The notes beneath the pieces are model-generated. The model did no database searches. It was not told the origin of the DNA and saw nothing but the letters and a program-made list of their open reading frames with translations. A stretch of 64,000 bases of DNA from Branchiostoma belcheri (Eukaryota > Chordata > Leptocardii > Amphioxiformes > Branchiostomatidae). Below, in pieces: positions 10,781-21,800 of this stretch. Where the stretch lies: the NCBI RefSeq assembly GCF_001625305.1, contig NW_017803824.1, positions 506,189-570,188 on the forward strand, read 5' to 3'. Positions within the stretch are counted from its first letter, which is position 1; each line of letters begins with the position of its first letter. The translations under genes and the position numbers were made by a program.

Positions 10781-11679
10781 GCGAAAGAAAAATGATAGAA
10801 ATAGCCATAGCTTCTAATTCTAGGGGGTTCAAAATATGCATCTTACTGACGAGTGCCCAACAGTAGGAAGCAGTAAAACAAGAGAAATTCCAACTTTTCT
10901 TTTAAAAAAATTCAATTCTAACTTCTCGTTTTCGGCGCACTCACGTTACCGAGAGGCCTGGGAGATGACGAATGTGTCAGAAACCCATTTCCAGTCGCCC
11001 TCCATCTGTAATTACGCCTGCGCCATCCACAATAATCCACCCATTACGGCAACATGATCCGTATCGTAGCAACGCAGCGCAGAAATTGTTGCCCGAGTGC
11101 CAGAGGTGTCGACATGATGAAATCACCTGCACCATGCTGCGAGGATTATTATATTCATAACTCCCCTTAAACCTGGCAGAGTCATATATTTCTTTTCCCG
11201 GACTAACATTTAGAAGATGGCGGGTTAAAAACAATTACTCTGATTCAATGAAAGCGGATTTTGTGGCTCTTGAAAAATTATACCTGGTGACATTTATTGA
11301 TATACTTCTTGCGTATAAATTTAACAGTTTGTTGACCCAAGTTTTTCATGTATGGGAACCTCTACTAGATTGAAAAGGAGAGAATATACCCATTATCTGA
11401 CCATAACTGAGTGACAGGCTGAATAAAAGTTCTAAACGGGAACTATGCGGCTCCAGATGTCTTACTGAGGGACGACTGCATTAGCTTGAAGAATGAATCC
11501 CTTTCGACTATATACCAAAGTAAAGTAAGTAGTCTACTATATACTGACTAGACTTACGTGTTCAGGAGAATTAACTTGTCTTAGATTGTCTTATGGACGT
11601 TATTCATATGGACGTTGTAAACTGTTGTATTGATCAATGCATAGCTTTTTGGATGAATACCTGTTCATCAACTACAGAT

Positions 11680-11770
11680 TTCGCTAGTCGCTGACGAAAA
11701 GTAGCGGATGCTACTTGAAAAGGCTGACAGTTGTCTAAATCTATCCAGTTGCTTAGGTAACAATTTTCTT
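11680..11770. repeat. Dispersed repeat H (gtagtggatgctacctgaaacgtc family)
   Basis: gacgaaaagtagcggatgctacttgaaa and ctatccagttgcttaggtaac match a family with eight copies in this window; the densest is at 60241-60600. Confidence 0.5.
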
Positions 11771-11942
11771 GTGTATACTCATACTGCAACATGTATTATG
11801 TTGAGTGGTCAAGTGACTGTCACCCAAAATTACCTTCGAAGTGAGCGAAAGTTTCTTGTATAAAACAGTGCTATTACGTATGTAGTTATTTTTTATTCCA
11901 ACATTTCATGACCAAACATGGCGAAGGCACACTCAAGTTACA

Positions 11943-12130
11943 TTAACTTATTTTATGTCGCCACCAACACATAATATAAATACAGGACAGGATAATAATC
12001 ATTTTCACTTGAGTTAAGTGAGGAAAGTCGTGGAAAGTGCCTTTCCCAAGGGCACAAGATCGCATGTCAGGACTCGAACCCGGGACCTCTTGGTTCCGAG
12101 TCGAGCACTCTGACGCTACGCTACACAGTT
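11943..12130 (-). mobile_element. tRNA-derived SINE, minus orientation
   Basis: On the minus strand it reads an A box (agcgtcagagtgctcgac region), a B box (cgggttcgagtcctgac) and the core cccttgggaaaggcacttt. It is the same family as 1833-1975 and 20795-20985. Confidence 0.7.
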
Positions 12131-12480
12131 TGCATGAAACTCGCTCACTTCGGAGGTAAAATTGTGCGACCTTCACCGTTATCGCTCGTGTGTACAAAAT
12201 CTACCCAGTTGCTTAGGGGGGGGGGGTAACGATTCCCTTGCATATACGTATTGGAAGATGTATTGAGCGGTGAGGATCACTCAACATTACCTTTGAAGTG
12301 AGCTTGAAGTGAGCGAGTTTCATGTATAAAACAGTGCCGTTACGTGCGTATCACTGTCTAAAACATGAAGCTCGCTCACTTCGAAAGTATTTTGTACGAC
12401 CTTGGCCTTCGCCGCTCGTGTGTGCGACAGATTTTGTTGTTATCTACTCATTATCAAACCGAGCGCCTGTTGCAACTAGC
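12130..12480. repeat. Short inverted and direct repeats around (a)ctcgctcacttcg
   Basis: catgaaactcgctcacttcg at 12133 and catgaagctcgctcacttcg at 12363 are direct repeats. gaagtgagcgagtttcatg at 12308 and similar sequence near 11838 are inverted copies. Each is associated with cgctcgtgtgt or ataaaacagtgc. Non-coding. Confidence 0.5.
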
Positions 12481-13432
12481 GGCAAAACAACCCACCAGGG
12501 ACCTATAGTATATTAATATAACGATAAATTAAATGATTCTAGATCTCTGACGCACACGAGATTTCTAAAAATAAATCCAAAAGCTGAACACAGCATTCAT
12601 TAATGTCCATGTATGACATCTCTGCCTATGTAGCTGTCACAGCCAAACCAATAATGGTCATAAAGGAAATAATGCATGATTTGAGATTATTTCGTACAGT
12701 ATAAACGAGGACTTCTGACTACCAAAATGTGCTTCATACTTAAAGACGATATGTCCAACTGTTCATAATGGAGGTAGAACATTTCCAGTAGATCTAGTTA
12801 TTTTGACTTATACTCAGGCATTTTGCGGGAGGTTCACACCAATGGTTAAGCAACAGCCTGTGTGGTATCAAGTCAGGACACGAAAAAGGGAGAACCAGCA
12901 TTCTTTGAAAGATGACAGGCTGTCTTGTATAACATACCTATCCTGTGAGGCAACGGCTAACCATATACACTCGCGTGCGTTGTTGGAAGTAATGCCTGTC
13001 CAAGCTTGTGAGGCCATACTACTCGGCTATGTGTGACCGTGAGGGCGTTAAATATATACTGGCCCTGCGTGCGTTGTTCAAAGTAATGCTCGTTCACTCG
13101 AGAATAAACCCTTGTTCCAACCTCCCAACATGACGAGACCCAGCGCACTCACTTCGCAAATCGCATGCACGAATTTTCTGGTTCGCTTGATGTTCAGAAT
13201 CAACCCATCGCGACTTCTCTGTGGGCGGAAGATGAAAGTCTTAGCTTCAGTGCACGAGCTTTAGCGAAGATAAGAAATGTGTGCGCATCAGACAACAGTG
13301 CACAGCTATAGTCTCTAGATCTCTATAGATACGAACTGTATGTACATCAGACAAAAGTTCACCATCTTAGTCTCTAGTAGATCTCCCACAATGTCTGCAG
13401 TCACTCGAGCGGAGTGATCTATTGTCTAGTGT

Positions 13433-14450
13433 AGCGACATAGAGTCATCGGGTCAACGTATTATCAGGCCTACTCCGACATCTCTAATGTGTCTTCCACT
13501 CTTGGGTACCCTTTCTCAATCCTTGCCTCAAGCCATGATATAACTGGAAACATAGACACAGCAAGAAGGTTACGGCATTCTTCGATACAGTTGAAACTAC
13601 AACCTTGGCCTTACGCACTGCAAGCATCTCATGATATTGTACTCTACAAGTCTTCTTTAGGCACTTGAAATTCTGCGACGTATAGGTAGCTTTCTGTGTA
13701 ACTGAGAGATGACAACTATTATGATTTAATTGTCAACGAGATAGACCTTTCTTGTCTACTACAGCGACATCGAGTCATCGGGTCAACGTATTATCGGACC
13801 TACTCTAACATGGCTGTTCTGGGATCTATGATGAGAGTCTTCCACTCTTGGGTACCCTTTCTCAATCCTTGCCTGAAGTCATAACAACTGGAAACACAGA
13901 TACAGCAAGGAGGTTATGACATTCTTGGATACAGTTGGGGTACGGCCTTGGCCGTGGACAAGGCCAGGGCATTGCGAGCATGTCATAACATTGTACTGTA
14001 CAAATATTCTTTTAAGATAAAGGTATCTGAAGTTCTGCAGCGTATAGGTAGCTTTCTTTGTAACTGAGCGATGTCAACTATTATAATTTACTTGTCAACG
14101 AGATAGACCTTTCTTGACTACTTCAGCGACATCGGGTTTGACTGTTTCAGGATCTATGATGTGTCTTCCACTCTTGGGTACCCTTTCTCAATCCTTGCCT
14201 GAAGTCATGATAACTGGAAACATAAATACGGCAAGGAGGTTACGACATTCTTGGATACAGATGAAACTGCAACCTTGGCCTTAACGTACTGCCCTAGCCG
14301 CCTACTGCAAGCATCTCAAAATCAAATCTTCTTTTGCGATAAAGATATTTGAAATTCTGCTGCGTATAGGTAGCTTCCATTGTAACTGAGCGACGTCAAC
14401 TTACTACTTATAACTTACTTGAACTACTTGTCAATTCAACCAGATGGACC
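13433..14450. repeat. Three-copy tandem repeat, period 330-362 bp
   Basis: The block agcgacat...gtcatcgggtcaacg...cttccactcttgggtaccct...ataggtagctttc...gagatagacctttctt starts at 13433, 13763 and 14125. Copies differ by small indels and substitutions. No frame is open across a unit. Confidence 0.85.
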
Positions 14451-14647
14451 ACGCTAAATACTCTATACAATGTCAAAGTCAACAACCTGGTTTATTTTGT
14501 TAAGGCTTTAGGCTCTTAGCGCTAGATCGTGCCGTGTATTTCATGGTGGTGGATAAATTTAGCGCTTACGGCACCCGTGTGGTATACAGTTTTGCTTTGG
14601 TTCATGTACGGTCTTGATGCCTAGTCCCTGTGAAATGTGTTTTGGCA

Positions 14648-14775
14648 CTGAATGGCCGAGTGGCGTGTGCGAGATCGAGAGGTCACGGGTTCGATCCCTG
14701 GCATACCTGACTAGACGTCATGTCCTTGGAGAATGCACTTTGCCCGACTTTCCTGCAGCTATCGAGTGTACTCAT
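14648..14775 (+). mobile_element. Diverged tRNA-derived SINE
   Basis: An A-box-like segment (tggccgagtggcgtgtgcg), a canonical B box (gggttcgatccctgg) and a body with tccttggagaatgcacttt. The tRNA half is diverged and lacks a credible acceptor stem, so it is not called as a tRNA gene. Confidence 0.55.
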
Positions 14776-15136
14776 GTCATACCGTCGACAAAGATCGTTG
14801 AGAGCCTTTTCCTCAAGAATACTTGAAGTCTGCTGAATTTTGCAGGACACATGCACGACTATTCTTAGAGTGCATTTATCTTCCGATCGTACGACAATCG
14901 TGCGACGTGTCGTATGTGATCAGCAACAGCACACAGGATATCAAACACTGTGAAAAGATCTGAGAAGACTTCGCCATCATGAGACTGCATACGACCCCCC
15001 AAGGAGTCTTGATTTTTAACCTCCTTGGATCCCCAACGACAAATCCTTTGATCCAAAGACACAGCTACTGAAAGTATACCCTTATAACAGTCTGGAACTT
15101 CACAAACGATAGCTACACTTGAAGGTCGTAACGTCT

Positions 15137-15425
15137 GGGGAGTTGTAAAGAAATGGCAGTCCGTTTTCTCACCAAATAGAGACGTACCGCAGACGTCAAC
15201 AGTAGAACTGTGCTTCATCAGGCTGACAACAGACGTCAACGGGTCATTAGCAGGTCCGACAAATGCCCAGTGCCCTCACTAGGTAGTCGTCACATCTCGC
15301 AATGTTGTAAAGAAACTCGCAACCCGTTTTCCCGCCAAAAAGAGAGGCAACCGACACGTTGCCGGTAGAACTGTGCAGCATCAGGCTGACAACAGACGTC
15401 AGCGGATAATTAGCAGGTCCGAGTC
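15137..15425. repeat. Two-copy direct repeat, ~170 bp period
   Basis: gtagaactgtgcNNcatcaggctgacaacagacgtcancgg...attagcaggtccga occurs at about 15198-15260 and 15367-15422, preceded in each by gttgtaaagaaa. The unit is diverged but collinear. Confidence 0.7.
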
Positions 15426-15446
15426 CAGCCAACCGTTCAGCTTTCA

Positions 15447-16110
15447 CCAGCTCATGCCGCTAACCTGATAACTAATGGCCGGGAGGGGCGCTGGAGTCGC
15501 AGCCTGGTATCCACGGTCTTACGTGATTGGAGCTGTTGGGGTGTTCAGGCAGGCTGTGTCTTCTGGATACCAGGCTAAGCTTTCAGCGGTTGATGTCGTT
15601 AACCCGGTAAAAAATGGCCGGGAGGGGCGCTGGAGTCTTAGCCTGGTATCCAGTCTTACGTGCTTGGAGCTGTTGGGGTGTTCAGGCAGGCTGTGTCTTC
15701 TGGATACCAGGCTAAGCTTTCACCGGCTCATGCCCCTAACCCGGTAACTAATGGCCGGGAGGGGCGCTGGAGTCGCAGCCTGGTATCCAGTCTTACGTGA
15801 TTGGGGCATAGTAGTTGGGGTGTTTAGGCAGGCTGTAGTGGGGGATGTAGTAGCTTCCCCCGCCCAGTGCAACAGCCGCTCCGGCAGGAGTGTTACGCCA
15901 ATAAGAGACAGTGTGCTTGGGGGTTTGGTCCCCCCCCCATCACGTGGAGGGCTATTTAAATCAATCTCTCGTGAAATACACACAGGGAAACCTATGTGAG
16001 GCCTGCGGGACAGAGCTCTTGCGGCGCCGACCACGATCAGACTGGATACCAGGCTAAGCTTTCACCGACTCATGCCGCTAACCCGATAACTAATGGCCTG
16101 GAGGGGCGCG
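15447..16110. repeat. ~130-bp tandem hairpin repeat
   Basis: Units of gctcatgccgctaac...taatggccgggaggggcgctgg... followed by agcctggtatccag ... ctggataccaggct (an inverted pair) occur four times, near 15449, 15588, 15722 and 16068. The third is expanded by ~200 bp of unrelated sequence. Each unit could fold as a hairpin. Confidence 0.8.
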
Positions 16111-16149
16111 GGAGTCGGCACGGCGGCAGCTACAGAACCTAACCTGTAC

Positions 16150-16640
16150 AGCAGGCGATGTTTCATCCAATTCTGTCAGCAAGGATTCCATAGAACAAAG
16201 TAGAGCAAAGTCTCCGATCAAAGTAACGTCCCTGGAGCTTCATCGTCGCTCTGATATGCAGAATCCCGCCTCATTAAACCTAAATTATACGGCAGTAAGG
16301 GGCTGTTGTTGGCTTTCTCCTTGAATAACAAATTGACGAGGAAACCCTACTTGTAAAGAATAACCTTGGGCATAAGTCACTGACGAAAATGTCATCCCAT
16401 TCTGTCAGCAAGGATTCCACAGAGCTTTAGTACATGTAAGACTACCCTTACTGTATCATACAGCTCTAATGAGACGGCATTCTGCATATCTGAGCGACTA
16501 AGAAGCTTTAAAGGCATCACTTTGATCAAAGACTTTGCTGCGTCTTTGCTCTACTTTGTTGAAAAGTTTTGGCTTTCTCCTTGAATAACAAATTGACGAG
16601 GAGACCTTACTTGTCTATTATAACCTTGGGCAGGAATTCA
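16150..16640. repeat. Mosaic repeat with direct and inverted arms
   Basis: ggctttctccttgaataaca...attgacgagga...accttgggca occurs twice (16315 and 16569). attctgtcagcaaggattcca occurs near 16169 and 16400. caaagt...gatcaaag and gatatgcagaa arms at 16200-16265 are inverted at 16475-16550. Confidence 0.7.
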
Positions 16641-16989
16641 TTATTGTGTTCCGGTGTACACCTGCTCCTTACACAACTTTTGGGTGGCAGATAGCTCGTC
16701 ATGTCAGGAGAAAAAGTGGTGTAGGTTTGGGTCACCTAGCAGTTTGTTCTGGAACTGCAGGAGCATTGTTCCAAAATCTTTCAAAGCGAATAAGCCCTAC
16801 TAGTAGATCTCTCTACCCTGCACATGATCGGCCAAAGCTTTCAAAAGTTTGTTCGTGGCATGTTTTTACAGAAGTATGGCGACCTTTGGACTCGCTAATC
16901 TCTTTGGGAGACGGGTCCTTTCACTGTGTCTTCCCGTCTGTATATTCAGCGATGGAATCTACCTTGACAAGTCGTCAGCCCGCTTCACT

Positions 16990-17440
16990 GTAGCCTGGGT
17001 GACAGACTGTTACCAGCGTCAGTACTCAGGCTGGCTCTTTGGATCCCGTAACCATGAATGCCATATTTGTCAGGTCCAGGATACAGGCTAGCTCCTCGAC
17101 TCCAGGGCTAAACTACTGCCTGGATGCCAGACTGTTGCCAGGGCCAGTATAGACTAATAGAGACTAGCTCCTCGGTTCCAGGGCTAGCCTTGGTGCTAGA
17201 CTGTTGCCAGGGTTAGTCTACAGGTCAGCTCCTCGACTCCAGGTCTAACCTGGGTGCCAAACTGTTGCCGGGGCTCAGTGTACAGAACAGCTTCTCGACT
17301 CTAGGGCTAGCCTGGGTGCCAAACTGAACATTACTACCGGCTAGCTCACGGCTACAGAGCTACAGGGTTAGCCTTGGTGCCAGACTGTTACCAGGGCAGT
17401 CTACAGGCTAGCTTCTCGGCTCCATGGCCAACCACCCAGT
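16990..17440. repeat. ~62-bp degenerate tandem array (gctagcctgggtgccagactgttgcc)
   Basis: About six units share ggctagc.tcctcgactccaggg, cctgggtgccagactg and ttgccaggg. The same motif forms the arms of the foldback element at 19456-19617. Confidence 0.75.
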
Positions 17441-17793
17441 CACCAAGGAAATTTTTACCCTCAGTTATCCCTCAGTTTCTGAGCTGACTGGGGGATGGTT
17501 GAGACGGGGGGGTCTGTGTATTTCCCCGAAGAAATGTCTGGCACCCAGGCTACCTTCACCTAGGTTATCACAACTTTCAACCCAGCTGTTTTTCATGAGA
17601 GAACTCCGGTCCTGAACTCCTGTTTATTTACATCCAGGTCAACAAACGTGAATGATGAATCGGTACTTCACATCTCAAACGGTCTCTGTTAAGATTAGCT
17701 TAAACCATCAGCGGAGGGCAATGCTGATTTATTCATCCTGTAGGACCAAGTGTTTGGATATGCATACCACCTTTTAATAAGATTTACTGTAAG

Positions 17794-18049
17794 AGGGCCT
17801 GCATGCCCTTTTCAGTAGAGCGTAATCGGCCGTATTAATCCTACGTACAGCGTAGACGGACCGCTCTAATTCAACGTAGAGCGTAATTGGTGCATTTTGC
17901 GTAGAGCGTATTCGCCGTTTTAATTCTACGTAATGCGTTGTAGCCACTTGGAATTTATCGTAAAGCGTAATCGAGAGGCTTCCGTAATAAGTAGCCAGCT
18001 CTCAAAATTTATCGTAGAGCGTTCTTGGGACCCCCCCCATGCAGGCCCC
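17794..18049 (+). mobile_element. CGTA-periodic element, GTAGAGCGTA type
   Basis: The tips agggcctgcatg and catgcaggcccc are inverted. The interior has five gtaRagcgtW motifs separated by attcaacgta, ttttaattctacgta and similar. It aligns along its length with the inverted copy at 42045-42253, where the motif reads gtaattcgta. No target duplication is visible here. Confidence 0.65.
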
Positions 18050-18479
18050 CAGCGGTCTCTATGGAGTACTTGGATTAGTATCGTTAGTACAGAGAGCGGA
18101 TATTCAGCTTATCGGGAGCCAACAGCTGTAAGTAATATTGCGGAAAAGTAGGTTAACGTCCGTCAGTATTTAGATCCTATGTTATTGGCTTTGGTCCGTA
18201 AGTAGACACTTCGCTTATAGTTTTCAAGAAAGTCTATGCTTAGGTTTTGACAAGAATATCAAACAAGAGGAATGCGTCTGTTTTACACTTGGATTTTGGT
18301 ATGACATGTATACGAACACTGGGAATATATCTGTCAGCTTACTTTATCTATAAAGCAGGCTACAGTTACTTTTAGGTTCAGACACACAACACAAAAGCTC
18401 CCCTATCGATCTCCCTCGGAACTGCAGGAAGATGAACCGCACATGCATAAACAGGCGTCTGTAATTTCGACCTGCTTAC

Positions 18480-18864
18480 GTCAATCGCGGCATCATCAGC
18501 GGGAGCGTCGTCCCCTGAATTCGGAATCAAGCGAAGCCCGGCCGCGGTGTGTGCTATAGCTAGCTGCAGCTAGCAGTAGCTCCTGATTCTGTCTGAGGGA
18601 AGAAAAAAATCCATATTCCGGGCCCAGCCTTTCAATCAGGGACACACACCGACACACGGCAGCACAGCGGCGCAACCAATCGCGGGCACCGCAGATGGTC
18701 CGAGCGCCGGCCGCTTGGAGGTGAGCTAGCGGACGGGGATCGACAACACACGTCAGACGATGTGATGTTTTCCACGTACCACCTCACTAGAAGATGTCCT
18801 GACGCCGTCCGATCCTCCTGCCTTGATCTATAACAGATACCTGCCTGCGTTTTTCCACAAAATG
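18480..18864 (+). promoter_or_regulatory. GUCY1B1: GUCY1B1 promoter and 5' UTR (CpG-rich)
   Basis: GC content and CpG density rise sharply relative to the AT-rich spacer. A CCAAT-type box (gcaaccaatcgcggg) lies at about 18671-18686, and there is no clear TATA box. The leader runs to the ATG at 18862. The transcription start is not fixed by any core motif I can see. Confidence 0.6.
18862..18864 (+). CDS. GUCY1B1: GUCY1B1 coding exon 1 (initiator ATG only)
   Basis: cacaaaATG is followed at once by a strong donor gtgagt (18865). The next exon begins with Tyr-Gly-Phe in phase 0, giving the universal beta1 start [10 protein letters not shown]. No other ATG gives this start. Confidence 0.85.
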
Positions 18865-21800
18865 GTGAGTACTCATTCTCTTGTAGAAAATCAGTAGATG
18901 ATGTGGACGAAGAAGGCTCCGGAAATATTGTAAACAGTGTGTGGGCGGGGTGTCCTCCTCTAGCTGATGCAGTCAACAACATCATTGCAGCATCCACGAT
19001 TGCTGTGTAAGAGCAATGGGTAGAGAGAGGATGGTAATGCATGCAGCGCTGCTCTGTTTCCGTGGATTGTGATGTGAGCCATGCTATTAAATCTAGCGGT
19101 AATGAGGCTTGCTGTATCTAGCGACGTTCGTGCTTGTTTGTGTGTGAGAGAGAAAGCAAAAGAGAGAGTCACTTGGCTTCAAAACAAGCTCACTGACCTA
19201 CATGTATACCGAACATAATGCAATTACTGCATACGCACAGTCCCTATTGCATTCGGATTGCCGGTTGTTAATGTTGACGAAATTGTGGCCAAATGTATCT
19301 AGATTTAGCAATTAAAGATAGTAAGTACTGATGATTATACTGTGCCTTTATAATACATGTAACGAAGTGGCATCTCAAAATGGATATCAGCTGTTGCAGG
19401 AGTATTGTTCATTTTTTCAATGGAGATCCCTGAAGGAGACATGAATACAAACAAGCCTGGATGCCAGACCGTTGCCAGGGCCTACATGTACAAGCCAACT
19501 CCGCGGCCTCCAGGACCAACATGCCCTCCAAGGAAGTACTGATCAATGGGCATGTTGGCCCTGGAGACGAAGAGCTGGCCTGAACCTAGGCCTTCGCAAC
19601 AGTCTGGTATCCAGGCTATTACTACTAGTGGCTATTATTCCAACCCTCTTCTAGTACTGACTAGCCTGGACTCCATTCCTGTTACCTTTAGTTACGCCGC
19701 TTCTAACGGTCACTACGGCCCCGGACTGAAGCTAACAAGGCTGGACCCCAGGCTAAGTACTGACCCCTTCAATTCACCCGTGGCTTGACCTTTGATTCGG
19801 CGCCGGTGACCTGCGTGCCTATTGAACCCTTAAATCCCTGATCTCTCCTCCCCCTTTCTGATTAGCCTCCACCAGGTCTTTCTGAGGGAATACGGATCGT
19901 AGAATTCGGCAAAAAAGGAGGAAAATTGGCCAAAGGAGTCCGGCCAGGTAGTTTCTTTCTCTCCTCTGCACGGCAGAGGCATATATATTCTCCTATATAT
20001 AGCCAGCGTAGTTAGTCTGGTAGAGACTATTGACTCCTTGATCCCTGATCTCTCTTCCCCCTTTCTGCTCCAGTACGGTTTCGTGAACCACGCTCTGGAA
20101 CTCCTGGTGGTCAAGAACTTCGGAGAGGAGAAATGGGAGGAAATCAAGTACGTGGTGTGACGTTCATCGTTTTTAAATGATGATTTTTATTGATTTTTCA
20201 AGAAAAATACACAGATACAGTGAGCATGCTAGCAAGCCAGCCACAGGCAAAATATGCACAGATAATGTGATGACCATGCACAATAATAAAAGAGAACTTC
20301 AGCAATTTCAAATATGATGATAATGATAATAATAGAAATTTAGATTAACTGTAAAAACTGTTTATTCTTTTGAGTTTAATCTTTGTGTTGTCACGGTAAA
20401 CATAGGCATGACATGGCGACGTTTGCAAAAAACAATAACTGTGTAATATCTATAGAAAACAGGTGGTTGAAACTTGGTTTTAAGAATCAATATTTGACCT
20501 GAATTTCACCAAAGATAATTGTAAAATAATTAGTCCATTTCATGTACGCACAGTAATAGCTATCAAACGGTTCTCGTAAATTGATGGTTATGAATTTATT
20601 CTTTTAGACTTCAGTTTTTAACAAGACTAGATAATTTTCATTATTTTAAGTTCAAAGGTTGCATCATAGACAGAGCATAGCTCGTAGTTTGTATATAACG
20701 ATTTAGCCATACGCACATTTTTTTTATTTTTATTTTTTATACCAACATGTAATCACCAGACGTGGTGACGACACACTCAAGTTTTTTCAACTTATATTAA
20801 TGCCGCCACCAACACGGGACAAATACATGACAGGACAATACTCATTTACACCTGAGCTAAGTGAGGAAAGCCGTGTAAAGTGCCTTTCCCAAGGGCACAA
20901 GATCGGTGGCATGTCAGGACTCGAACCCGGGACTCAAAGTTCCGAGTCGCGCACTCTGCCGCTACGCCACATGACCCCACCATACGCACATTAAGCAACA
21001 GGCGGTTTTGTCGACACAGCTAATGGCTATTCCTATGGGAAATCGACTTTCAACAGCAAGCATTCTGTAATGACTTTAATAGGGATGCTGTACAAACCAT
21101 TGTGGAATACGAGCACTTAATTGCTTGCATTTTCAGAGTAAGAAAGACCGTTTTAAATACGCCAAAAAGCAGTTACTCATGCAACTGGATATGATTTTGA
21201 AAACGTCAGACGTTTCAGCTAGTATCCACTAGCTTTCGTCAGTGACTGAGAGACCAGAGGAGAAATGCAGGTTTATAAGCACAAACTATTGATTGATGTG
21301 GATGTCTAACCTTCATCGACGTACCGTTTTAAATACTTGGAAGAGAATTTCAGCGGTGGTCGCCCTTGTATATGTTTTATATATTTCATACAATATAATT
21401 ACGTCAACATATTTAATCATGATATGTGATGCACGAATTGATACAACACAACGTCCGTATAGCTCAGATGCACCGTCGTTATTCGTTGTATACAAGGGGT
21501 CAAAGACAATCAAATAAACCAGAAATTAAGCTGCGGTCCACCTTTTGTTGTCACGGTTTACAGATGACAGACAAATTATCATCGATTTGACTTGCCTAGC
21601 CGCCAGCTTGTGTCTGTGATGCTGTTGTGTTATGATGGCAAAGGAATGGCCGTTATATCGGACTCATAGCGACGTTTGGACGTAGCCTCCGTAGCAGGCT
21701 TATAGAACTGGGGTTTGGTGGTCTTCGGCTGTTTTCTGATTAGCGCAGTGCAATCAGAAAATAGCACATAAAAGCTCCCAAAGACCATGAAGACCCCCCC

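Noticed and set aside
18632-19042. Minus-strand ORF of 136 codons over the GUCY1B1 first exon
   Set aside because: Shadow ORF in the CpG-rich promoter/leader; no motif, and it covers the donor of exon 1.
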